Positions 1 to 5,452 of a DNA stretch of 5,452 nucleotides are shown in pieces. Under the pieces are notes generated by a model. That model had not been told where the DNA came from. It ran no database searches and saw nothing but the letters and a program-made list of their open reading frames with translations. A program made the position numbers and the translations under genes. The DNA lies in assembly GCA_905372345.1 (NCBI GenBank), contig CAJPPE010000135.1, positions 1 through 5,452 of the forward strand. Direction: 5' to 3'. The stretch comes from an uncultured Treponema sp. (GTDB lineage: Bacteria > Spirochaetota > Spirochaetia > Treponematales > Treponemataceae). The first letter of the stretch is position 1, and the number at the start of each line of letters is the position of its first letter.

Positions 1-1417
1 CTTTTTCTATTTCGATGTCCTTTAAAATTAACTGTAAATCGTTGTAGTTTTTTTCGGCGGCCGCCTTATGGGTTGTGTAGAGCTTTGAGGTCTTTTCTTT
101 TTTTACGGCAATATCAAAAAGTCTTTTTAGGTACGAAAGTTTTTGGCTTGAGGTTTCAGCCATTTCTTTTCTGTTATCGAGTTCGCTGATTATTTCAAGG
201 TATTCCGAAACTTTGTCTTTTAGTTCTTGAATATTTTTTTCGGTTTGAGCAAGTTTTTCGGTATTTTCTTTTTTTTGTAAAGAAAGACCTTTTTTTTCAT
301 AAGAGCGTTCTTCTATTTCTTTGTATACCTCGGCAGCCCTTTTGAGGCGGTCAAGACTTTGCTTTAGGGCCGTATTGTTTTCTTTTTCGGCTTCGATTTC
401 TTTTTCTTGCACTTTAAGAGAATCCAAAACTTGGGTTACGGCATTTAAATCCTTTATCTTTTTTTCGATGTCGTCTTTATATTCGGCTATGTTGTTTTTC
501 AGTTTGCTTACGGAATCGGCAAGCACTGCAAGAGAGGCAGCTCTGCGGGCTTTTTCTACAGCTTCTTCCATCAGGCCTATTTCCTCTTTATGGGCATTAA
601 GATTTTCGAGCCTTGTTTTTATTGTTATAAGTTCTTCTTTTTTTTCTTTGAGAACCTTTGCCTGTTCTTTTTCGGAGATTTTTTCCTCGATTTTTTTTGA
701 TATTTTGTTATAATTTTTTTTGATAAGTTCTATCTCTTTTTCAAAACTTTCTTTTTTTGAAGGATAGGAATCGGCATCGAATTCTTTGCCGAGGGCTTCA
801 AGGGTATCTTCCGTGTTTTTTATTTTATATGACTCCGCTTTTTCTCTTTCCTTTAGGTTTTCCATTATTTTGGTGTAGCGGTAAATCGGAAAAAGCTCTT
901 CAAGGGTTTCTTTTTTTTGGCTTGAGTTTTCGCGTAAAAAAGCGGCGAATTCGCCTTGAGGGAGGAGGACAATGCGGGCAAATTCTTTTTCGTTTAGGTT
1001 TATTATGTTCAATATTTTTTTATCCGTGTCCCTCTTATTTGTAGAGCTTAAATCTTTCCAAGTTTTGCCGTCCCATTGGGCTAGGGCCGATTCTTCAGGA
1101 GTTTCGTTTTTCTTTCCCGGGCGTAAAAAAGGAAGCCGTCTAAAAATCCTGTATTTGGCAGGTCCCATAGTAAATACAAGCTCTACCTCGGCCGTTTCAG
1201 TTTCGGGGGCAAACTGACTTCTGAGGCTGCGGGTAATTTGGGAGCGGCTCCCCAAAGGCTTTGAATAAAAGGCATAAGAGATTGCATCGAAGATGGTTGT
1301 TTTTCCGGCACCGGTTTTTCCGCATACCAAAAAAATAGAATCCATGAGGCTAAAATCTATTGTGTGAGTTCCTCGAAAGGGGCCTATATTGGTTAGTTTT
1401 AAAATTTCAGGCTTCAA
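1..1417 (-). CDS. sbcC: Exonuclease subunit SbcC (Rad50-like ATPase), N-terminal 472 residues, cut by window edge
   Basis: SbcC is the SMC/Rad50-type ATPase that pairs with SbcD to cut DNA hairpins and process double-strand ends in the cytoplasm. One open frame runs from a TTG at 1417 to the left edge with no stop. The N-terminus is typical (ILKLTNIGPFRGTHTIDF), with Walker A GKTGAGKTT at about residues 33-41 (Lys39) and the family Q-loop LLPQGEFAAFL around Gln154. From about residue 190 it becomes a Lys/Glu-rich coiled-coil arm. The zinc-hook CxxC, signature and Walker B expected in a protein of about 1000 aa lie outside the window. The TTG is chosen because GGAGG sits 7 nt before it and the conserved N-terminal strand lies upstream of the first ATG (codon 25). 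It starts 24 nt after the sbcD stop, so the two are probably cotranscribed. Family call near certain; start very likely. Confidence 0.96.
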   Translation of the reverse strand, partial: MKPEILKLTNIGPFRGTHTIDFSLMDSIFLVCGKTGAGKTTIFDAISYAFYSKPLGSRSQITRSLRSQFAPETETAEVELVFTMGPAKYRIFRRLPFLRPGKKNETPEESALAQWDGKTWKDLSSTNKRDTDKKILNIINLNEKEFARIVLLPQGEFAAFLRENSSQKKETLEELFPIYRYTKIMENLKEREKAESYKIKNTEDTLEALGKEFDADSYPSKKESFEKEIELIKKNYNKISKKIEEKISEKEQAKVLKEKKEELITIKTRLENLNAHKEEIGLMEEAVEKARRAASLAVLADSVSKLKNNIAEYKDDIEKKIKDLNAVTQVLDSLKVQEKEIEAEKENNTALKQSLDRLKRAAEVYKEIEERSYEKKGLSLQKKENTEKLAQTEKNIQELKDKVSEYLEIISELDNRKEMAETSSQKLSYLKRLFDIAVKKEKTSKLYTTHKAAAEKNYNDLQLILKDIEIEK

Positions 1418-1424
1418 ATTTATT

Positions 1425-1429
1425 CCTCC
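1425..1429 (-). promoter_or_regulatory. Ribosome binding site of sbcC (GGAGG)
   Basis: On the minus strand GGAGG lies 7 nt upstream of the TTG at 1417-1415, inside the 24-nt sbcD-sbcC gap. This strong site supports the TTG as the real start, because no ATG exists at a comparable distance. Confidence 0.85.
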
Positions 1430-1441
1430 GGTAATGTCTTC

Positions 1442-2593
1442 TTATGTGAACTGCTCCCTGCAAAGGCTTTTGAAAAGCTCCTGCTTTTTTGCGGTTGGTT
1501 CTTCGTCTATGGCCTTTTCAAAAAGCATAAAGTTTTCGAAGATGACATCTTCGTCTTCAATATTCTTTTTTAATATATGAATTTGCTCATCTTCTTTTAA
1601 TTCGGCGGCTACGGCCTCTTGATGCAGGTTTAAAAGATAGGGAAATTTTTGCTGCAAAAGGCTCATCGGGCTTTGAATGATGGCGGAACCTGTGAGTTTT
1701 ATTTCTAAAAAATCGTCTTTATATGCATCGAATTTGTCCGTATTAAAAAATTCAAAAAAACTGCCCTCTAAACGGCTCATCTTCCGCAATGGGCTAATCG
1801 GAATTTTTTCGACCCTTACGGGGAAGCCTTGCGTTTTACAATCTATATCTACGGATAGGACAACCTTTTCGGTTGAACATTCATCAAAGGCGTATGTAAG
1901 GGGGGCTCCGGAATAGTACATTCTGTCGGTAACTTTCTGCATTTTGTGTAAGTGCCCCAAGGCCGTATAGGTAAAAAAATCGAATAGAGCGGGCGACACA
2001 TATTCCGCAGTGCCTAAAAAAGCTCTTTCAGAGGAGGAGCTTTCTCCGTTTAGAGTAAAAATATGGGCTGCCAAAACCGAAGGCATTGAGGTGTCTACAG
2101 CTTCTTTTAAGCGGCGGGAGGCTTCTTGAGCCATCTCGGACTGAGATGTCAACTTTAACTCCGAATTTTCTTCGGAAAATGAGCCTAAATGTAAAAAAGG
2201 CATTAAAAAAAATTGAACTTTTTCTCCATTTTGTGCTATAATGATAGGCGAGCATAATTTGCCGATGTCTGCAGCAATGTGGATATTACTCGAACTTAAA
2301 ATTTTGGAGCCGAAGGAAAGCCTTTCGGCGGAGTCATGGTTTCCGGGTATGATAAACACGGCTGTATTGGGACAATCCTTATGGACGGCGGATAAAAATG
2401 AATCGAAGAGAGCTATATATTCTGCAGGAGGAATAGAACGGTCGTAGATATCGCCTGCAATAATAAGGGCTGCATAATCGTCTTTTAGAAGAATTTTATG
2501 AATATCATCGAGCATTTTTTTCTGTCTTTCTATCTGGGGAGATTCATATAGGCTTTTCCCCAAATGCAGATCGGCGGTATGCAAAATTTTCAT
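1442..2593 (-). CDS. sbcD: Exonuclease subunit SbcD (Mre11-like nuclease)
   Basis: SbcD is the metal-dependent nuclease subunit of SbcCD, working with the SbcC ATPase on hairpins, stalled forks and broken ends. The 383-aa product is full length for the family. All calcineurin-like phosphoesterase motifs are present: DLHLG (Asp8, His10), GDIYDR (Asp48), GNHDSAERL (residues 84-92, Asn85/His86), His177 in LAAHIF, and GHLH (213-216, His214 and His216). These supply the expected two-metal ligands, so the enzyme should be active. The C-terminal part after about residue 270 is more variable, as expected for the capping/SbcC-binding region. The ATG at 2593 gives the canonical [13 protein letters not shown] start. 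No good Shine-Dalgarno precedes it; only AGAAG lies 1 nt away. It is first in an sbcD-sbcC operon and divergent from the chemoreceptor gene. Confidence 0.97.
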   Translation of the reverse strand: MKILHTADLHLGKSLYESPQIERQKKMLDDIHKILLKDDYAALIIAGDIYDRSIPPAEYIALFDSFLSAVHKDCPNTAVFIIPGNHDSAERLSFGSKILSSSNIHIAADIGKLCSPIIIAQNGEKVQFFLMPFLHLGSFSEENSELKLTSQSEMAQEASRRLKEAVDTSMPSVLAAHIFTLNGESSSSERAFLGTAEYVSPALFDFFTYTALGHLHKMQKVTDRMYYSGAPLTYAFDECSTEKVVLSVDIDCKTQGFPVRVEKIPISPLRKMSRLEGSFFEFFNTDKFDAYKDDFLEIKLTGSAIIQSPMSLLQQKFPYLLNLHQEAVAAELKEDEQIHILKKNIEDEDVIFENFMLFEKAIDEEPTAKKQELFKSLCREQFT

Positions 2594-2599
2594 ACTTCT

Positions 2600-2628
2600 A
2601 ATGTATGGGTATTTAAGGATTATGTAAA
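2600..2628 (-). promoter_or_regulatory. Candidate sbcDC promoter (TTTACA / TACATT)
   Basis: On the minus strand TTTACA (2628-2623) and TACATT (2605-2600) are separated by exactly 17 bp, matching sigma-70 consensus at 5/6 and 4/6 positions. Transcription would start at or within a few bases of the sbcD ATG at 2593. That fits the missing Shine-Dalgarno and suggests a leaderless or nearly leaderless mRNA. This is inference from sequence only. The box overlaps the chemoreceptor ribosome binding site on the other strand. Confidence 0.4.
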
Positions 2629-2631
2629 GGA
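2626..2631 (+). promoter_or_regulatory. Ribosome binding site of the chemoreceptor gene (AAAGGA)
   Basis: AAAGGA lies 7 nt before the ATG at 2639. It decides in favour of this start over the in-frame ATG at 2564. The upstream start would add 25 residues ahead of the membrane segment, overlap the sbcD start, and has no comparable site in front of it. Confidence 0.7.
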
Positions 2632-2638
2632 CCTTGGA

Positions 2639-4300
2639 ATGAAAAACTACATAAAAATTGTTTTTGCTTTGTGCGGTATTGCTTTGGCGATAGGGATAGG
2701 AGGAGCGGCTTTTTTTATTGCTGCAAAACCTTCGTCGGATTTTCAGCTCAAGACGGATTATCTGCTTGAGTACAGGTTTTATCTTGCAAGTTTAAAAGCG
2801 GATATGTATAGAACTGCATGCAAGGATGGGGAATTTTCGGTTCAAAACCTTAAAGCAAGGATAAAAGAAACGGCCAATTCTTTTGAAAATTTAAAAAAAC
2901 TTTCAGTTGCCGACAAAAACGATTCTAACTTAAGGTTTGCATACAATGATTATGAGAGCTCGAATGATAAACTTTTTAAAAGCATAGAGGCTTGGAGGCA
3001 GGAGTTTGAACTTACCGGAGATTCTTCGGCAAAAACCTTTATGCCTGTTTTAAAAGAATTCGATGCCGTACAAAACAGTTTTGAAAGGCTTAAAAAGGAA
3101 TATAAGGACGGATTTACAAAACAGGAAAAAAGGTCGAAAACTCTTGCCGTATTGCTGATTGTTTTAGCCTGGGGTATAGGCGTATTTTTAACATGGTTTG
3201 TTTCTTCGGTTATATACAAACTTTATATAGAAAGAGAAAGGGCCAAAAAAGCAAAGCTTAGGCTCCATGTCGGGCCTAAAACCGAGGGACAGAGGTCTTC
3301 TTCCGATAGGCCTGCGGATAAGATATTGTCTGTACAAAGTTCCGCTTCGGTAAGTACCGCTGCGCTAAACACCGCTTCGCCGAACACTTCTTCGATAAGC
3401 AACACTTCGGTAAATGTCTCCTCAGTAAGTACCTTTTCAGGCAGTGCCGCTCCGCTAAAAGCTGATTCGATAAGCTCTGCTACTATAAGCAATGCAATGG
3501 CCGAGATATCCGACAAAAGTATCCGGCCGCCGGTTATGGGGCAAGGTTCTTATACCGAAACTGCCCATGTCCGCATAGGAGAATCGCCTGTTTCTATAGA
3601 AAGTTCACAGGTTTATCTCAAGCTTCAAAACGATTATAAAGAATTAAAAGAAATGTCTGACGAGTTAAACGGCGCTTATAATGAACTGCAAACAAAATAT
3701 AATGAGCTGGGTTCATCATATAAGGAGCTGCAAGAGTCTTTGAAGCAAGGCGATGAAAAAAAGAGCGAGAAATGCGAAACGGTAAAATTATTTTTGAGCG
3801 ATATACAGATGGAAGCTGCCGAAGCTCAAGAAGATGCTCAGGCTGCACAGGAACTTGTCGATACCTTTCAGGGCGGGCATAAGCTCTTTAAATCTACTTA
3901 CGAAAAAATCGTTCATATAAACCAGAGCATTGCGGATATACAGGAAATGGCGGAGGTAATAGCCGGTATTGCCGAACAGACAAAGATGCTTAGTATGAAT
4001 GCCGCCATTGAAGCCGCCCATGCAGGAGATGCCGGAAAGGGCTTTGCCGTTGTAGCCGAAGAGTTGGGACGCTTGGCCGCAGCTTCGGTTGAAAGCTCTG
4101 CCGGCATAGGAAAAACGGTAATTGAGGTAGTAAAAAATATTTCGTTTATGGCAAAGAGCAGCGAGGATCTGGATAAGGCCTTTAACGATATAAACATAAA
4201 AACAAATCAGGTCTACACAACCGTTGTGAATTTTTCGGATAGAATGGTACAAACCTTTCAAAAAACAGACAATGTTTTACGGGGGCTTGACACAATTTAA
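2639..4300 (+). CDS. Methyl-accepting chemotaxis protein, two membrane segments, no recognisable HAMP, repeat-rich linker
   Basis: A 553-aa inner-membrane chemoreceptor that should signal to CheA/CheW. Segments in order: TM1 (about 5-29), a mostly helical periplasmic sensor region (about 30-167, resembling a four-helix bundle), TM2 (about 168-193, [20 protein letters not shown] and on), and a short basic stretch. Then come a Ser/Thr/Asn-rich linker holding ten pentapeptide repeats (237-286), a heptad coiled coil (333-367) and the signalling hairpin. The hairpin tip is unmistakable: [20 protein letters not shown], then [14 protein letters not shown] (about 445-483). Roughly 94 residues follow the tip, so the hairpin is short compared with enteric receptors. 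I see no HAMP domain after TM2 and no NWETF-like CheR-binding tail (it ends LRGLDTI). The ligand is unknown. Start at 2639 is chosen for its ribosome binding site and for placing TM1 at the N-terminus. Family certain; sensory role not predictable. Confidence 0.93.
   Translation: MKNYIKIVFALCGIALAIGIGGAAFFIAAKPSSDFQLKTDYLLEYRFYLASLKADMYRTACKDGEFSVQNLKARIKETANSFENLKKLSVADKNDSNLRFAYNDYESSNDKLFKSIEAWRQEFELTGDSSAKTFMPVLKEFDAVQNSFERLKKEYKDGFTKQEKRSKTLAVLLIVLAWGIGVFLTWFVSSVIYKLYIERERAKKAKLRLHVGPKTEGQRSSSDRPADKILSVQSSASVSTAALNTASPNTSSISNTSVNVSSVSTFSGSAAPLKADSISSATISNAMAEISDKSIRPPVMGQGSYTETAHVRIGESPVSIESSQVYLKLQNDYKELKEMSDELNGAYNELQTKYNELGSSYKELQESLKQGDEKKSEKCETVKLFLSDIQMEAAEAQEDAQAAQELVDTFQGGHKLFKSTYEKIVHINQSIADIQEMAEVIAGIAEQTKMLSMNAAIEAAHAGDAGKGFAVVAEELGRLAAASVESSAGIGKTVIEVVKNISFMAKSSEDLDKAFNDINIKTNQVYTTVVNFSDRMVQTFQKTDNVLRGLDTI
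3347..3496 (+). repeat. Ten tandem degenerate 15-bp repeats in the chemoreceptor linker
   Basis: Ten consecutive 15-bp units, exactly in the reading frame, with approximate consensus TCGnTAAGnACCGCT. They encode [45 protein letters not shown] and TINSA-like (TISNA) pentapeptides. A related unit (TCTGTACAAAGTTCCGCT, with three extra bases) precedes the array. Units differ by several bases, so this is an aged array, but the 15-bp period never slips. The peptide should be flexible or extended and lies in the cytoplasm between TM2 and the coiled coil. Confidence 0.85.
3635..3739 (+). repeat. Five 21-bp units encoding heptad coiled-coil repeats (YxELxxx)
   Basis: Five in-frame 21-bp units encode [28 protein letters not shown] and YKELQES; the next heptad starts LKQGDEK. 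Tyr/Ser at one core position and Leu at the other recur every seven residues, as in a two-stranded coiled coil. The DNA units are also alike (TATAAnGAnCTG at the start of units 3-5), so they probably arose by tandem duplication. The segment connects the flexible linker to the signalling hairpin. Confidence 0.8.
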
Positions 4301-4315
4301 CAATAATAGTATTAT
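4287..4315 (+). promoter_or_regulatory. Promoter of the GntR-ABC operon (TTGACA / TATTAT)
   Basis: A perfect -35 box TTGACA (4287-4292) and a 5/6 -10 box TATTAT (4310-4315) are separated by the optimal 17 bp. The -35 box lies inside the last codons of the chemoreceptor gene. Transcription would start near 4321-4323, giving a leader of about 48 nt before the GTG at 4370. It reads directly into the repressor gene. Confidence 0.8.
4303..4315 (+). promoter_or_regulatory. 13-bp palindrome over the -10 box, possible GntR operator
   Basis: ATAATA-G-TATTAT is a perfect inverted repeat centred on 4309 that contains the whole -10 element. A dimeric GntR repressor bound here would block RNA polymerase, consistent with the autoregulation known for YtrA-type regulators. 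A/T-only palindromes also arise by chance, so the operator role is inference. Confidence 0.35.
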
Positions 4316-4355
4316 AGACAGATAGAAAAGTCGTTTTATATGATTTAAATATTGT

Positions 4356-4360
4356 GGAGG
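4356..4360 (+). promoter_or_regulatory. Ribosome binding site of the GntR gene (GGAGG)
   Basis: GGAGG lies 9 nt before the GTG at 4370, with the spacer almost entirely T (seven in a row, 4363-4369). It selects GTG 4370 as the start. The in-frame TTG at 4352 lies upstream of this site, and its extra residues (WRSFF) do not belong to the family. Confidence 0.8.
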
Positions 4361-4369
4361 TCTTTTTTT

Positions 4370-4726
4370 GTGAAAGTTGTATATGATCAAAATCGTCCAA
4401 TATATTTACAAATAGTTGAAAAAATCAAATGTAAAATTGTATATGGAGAGCTTAAACCCGGTGATAAAATTCCTTCAATGAGCGATATGTCCGTCGAGAT
4501 GGATGTAAACCCGAATACTATGTTTAGGGTATATAAGCAGCTTGAAAGTGAAGGCATAACGGAATCAAAACGAGGCCTAGGCAGTTTTGTAGTAGAGGAG
4601 GCTGATTTGGTAAGAAAATTAACGGAAGAGATGGCTGATCAGATTATCTTGCCGGCTATCGATGGCTTGAGAAATCTGAAGTTTTCTGATGAGCAAATAA
4701 TTGAGTCTATAAAAGCAAAGCTATAA
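4370..4726 (+). CDS. GntR-family transcriptional regulator, YtrA type
   Basis: A 118-aa DNA-binding protein, probably a repressor of its own operon. Residues 10-76 form the GntR winged helix-turn-helix: RPIYLQIVEKIK, the GELKPGDKIPSM turn, recognition helix VNPNTMFRVYKQLESEG, and wing KRGLGSFVV. Only about 42 residues follow (77-118), predicted helical and suited to dimerisation. There is no room for the larger FCD or UTRA effector domains of other GntR classes. Size and domain content place it in the YtrA subfamily, whose genes usually sit beside ABC transporter genes; here an ABC ATPase follows 20 nt downstream. It starts with GTG behind a strong GGAGG. The inducing signal is unknown; B. 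subtilis relatives respond to cell-wall stress or antibiotics, but that cannot be transferred from sequence alone. Confidence 0.92.
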   Translation: MKVVYDQNRPIYLQIVEKIKCKIVYGELKPGDKIPSMSDMSVEMDVNPNTMFRVYKQLESEGITESKRGLGSFVVEEADLVRKLTEEMADQIILPAIDGLRNLKFSDEQIIESIKAKL

Positions 4727-4736
4727 TAATTCTTTT

Positions 4737-4740
4737 GGAG
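4737..4740 (+). promoter_or_regulatory. Ribosome binding site of the ABC ATPase gene (GGAG)
   Basis: GGAG lies 6 nt before ATG 4747, within the 20-nt gap after the GntR stop. An in-frame TTG at 4735 overlaps this site and is therefore not a likely start. Confidence 0.75.
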
Positions 4741-4746
4741 AAAAAA

Positions 4747-5448
4747 ATGAGTATAATACTTGAAACGGAGCACTTAAAAAAAACATACTTGGGAAAAAAG
4801 ACTGCTCTTTATGATGTCAGTCTCAAGGTAGAAAGCGGAAGAATCTACGGTCTTTTGGGGCCTAACGGTTCGGGAAAAACAACATTTTTAAAAATAATTG
4901 CAGGACTTATAAAACCGACTGCCGGCAATTTTAAGGTATGCGGAAAAGAATTCGGTATGGATACAAAAAAGATTGTAGCCTTTTTGCCGGATAAAAATGT
5001 CGTATATCCTTGGATGACTTCGGAAGATGCCATTAATTTCTATGCCGATTTTTTTGAAGATTTTGATAAAAACAAGGCCTTGGAAATGCTTAAATTTATG
5101 AAGCTGGAGCCCAAACAGACCGTAAAAACTATGTCGAAAGGTATGATAGAAAAACTTAATTTAAGCCTTACCTTTTCGAGGGCTTCAAAGCTGTATATTT
5201 TGGATGAACCGCTGGGCGGCACCGATCCTGTAGCCAGAGAGCAGATTATTAAAACTATAATCAAAACATGGACCGAAGAAAGTGCAATCCTAATAACAAC
5301 TCATCTGGTATCGGATATAGAGCATGTGTTTAACGATGTAGCCTTTTTAAAAGATGGCGAGATTGTTTTGGAAGGCGATGCTGAAGATTTGCGTACCACA
5401 AGAGGCAAATCTATTTATCAAATCTATCTTGATGTTTTTGGAGCATAA
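4747..5448 (+). CDS. ABC transporter ATP-binding protein (YtrB/BcrA-like)
   Basis: A 233-aa cytoplasmic ATPase powering a membrane exporter or related ABC-2 type complex. Motifs in order: Walker A GPNGSGKTT (38-46, Lys44), Q-loop region FLPDKNVVYPWMT (79-91) with Asp82 where Gln or Glu is usual, signature MSKGMIEKL (129-137), Walker B LYILDEP (149-155, catalytic Glu154), D-loop GGTDP (157-161) and switch His186 in TTHLVSDIE. All ATP hydrolysis residues are present, so it should be active. The YPWMT after the Q-loop is typical of the small ATPases paired with YtrA-type regulators. It is second in the operon, and its stop is one base before the next start codon, so the membrane subunit is expected directly downstream. 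The substrate cannot be told from this subunit. Confidence 0.95.
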   Translation: MSIILETEHLKKTYLGKKTALYDVSLKVESGRIYGLLGPNGSGKTTFLKIIAGLIKPTAGNFKVCGKEFGMDTKKIVAFLPDKNVVYPWMTSEDAINFYADFFEDFDKNKALEMLKFMKLEPKQTVKTMSKGMIEKLNLSLTFSRASKLYILDEPLGGTDPVAREQIIKTIIKTWTEESAILITTHLVSDIEHVFNDVAFLKDGEIVLEGDAEDLRTTRGKSIYQIYLDVFGA

Positions 5449-5452
5449 AATG
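5440..5452 (+). CDS. Start of a third operon gene (only RBS and ATG visible), probably the ABC permease
   Basis: GGAG (5440-5443) overlaps the end of the ATPase gene, and an ATG follows 6 nt later at 5450-5452, one base after the ATPase stop. This tight spacing suggests translational coupling. Only the initiation codon is in the window. Identity as a multi-pass ABC-2 type permease is inferred from operon logic, not seen. Confidence 0.5.

Noticed and set aside
321..713. Plus-strand open frame of 130 codons rich in Ser and Phe
   Set aside because: It is antisense to the sbcC coiled-coil region. Its Ser/Phe bias is what reverse-complemented Lys/Glu codons produce.
269..918. Several A8 tracts on the sbcC coding strand as programmed frameshift or phase-variation sites
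   Set aside because: The frame is continuous through all of them, and runs of Lys/Glu AAA/GAA codons in a coiled coil explain them. No overlapping alternative frame of interest follows.
757..1217. Overlapping plus-strand open frames of 95 and 81 codons
   Set aside because: They lie antisense to the conserved N-terminal ATPase part of sbcC, with no ribosome binding sites or family resemblance.
2564..2638. Upstream ATG extending the chemoreceptor by 25 residues
   Set aside because: It would overlap the sbcD start, lacks a ribosome binding site and puts unrelated residues before the membrane segment; ATG 2639 has AAAGGA 7 nt ahead.
3223..3516. Minus-strand 97-codon frame with a repetitive hydrophobic/acidic pattern
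   Set aside because: It is the complement of the 15-bp repeat array in the chemoreceptor. The repetition comes from the DNA repeat, not from a protein of its own.
3788..4261. Minus-strand 157-codon frame antisense to the chemoreceptor signalling domain
   Set aside because: The plus strand encodes the conserved receptor hairpin tip. The antisense product resembles no family, and no ribosome binding site was seen.
4301..4369. Possible terminator after the chemoreceptor ending in the T7 run
   Set aside because: No G/C-containing stem precedes the T run, and the T run is the spacer before the GntR start codon.

Overview
The window looks like chromosomal DNA of a low-to-moderate GC spirochaete, most likely an oral Treponema close to T. 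denticola. This is inferred from the A/T-rich coding style with many Lys/Glu AAA/GAA codons, the mix of TTG, GTG and ATG starts behind GGAGG-type ribosome binding sites, and a divergent chemoreceptor. No rRNA, tRNA or other marker was seen that would fix the species. The region is densely coding. No gene-free stretch exceeds 70 bases, and no insertion sequence, CRISPR array, RNA gene or convincing rho-independent terminator was found.

Left part (1-2593, minus strand): an sbcD-sbcC operon for the SbcCD (Mre11/Rad50-type) DNA-end and hairpin nuclease. sbcD is complete at 383 aa. sbcC follows after 24 nt, starts at a TTG, and runs off the left edge with 472 codons visible. It covers positions 1-1417 as one uninterrupted frame.

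Middle (2639-4300, plus strand): a gene divergent from sbcD across only 45 bp. It encodes a 553-aa transmembrane methyl-accepting chemotaxis protein. It has two membrane segments, a periplasmic helical sensor domain and a recognisable signalling hairpin tip, but no HAMP domain that I can recognise. In HAMP's place is a roughly 139-residue linker that contains ten in-frame 15-bp repeats (pentapeptide S-[VIL]-[SN]-x-[AST]-like). A 21-bp/heptad repeat coiled coil (YxELxxx) follows and leads into the signalling domain.

Right part (4287-5452, plus strand): a regulator-transporter operon. A near-consensus promoter (TTGACA, 17 bp, TATTAT) overlaps the end of the chemoreceptor gene, and a 13-bp palindrome covers its -10 box. 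It drives a 118-aa YtrA-type GntR repressor, a 233-aa ABC transporter ATPase 20 nt downstream, and a third gene whose start codon (5450-5452) is the last thing in the window. That third gene is expected to be the ABC-2 type membrane subunit. The layout matches ytrAB-like self-regulated operons, in which the small GntR protein represses its own transporter genes.

The most unusual element is the HAMP-less, repeat-built linker of the chemoreceptor. The other genes are conventional families.
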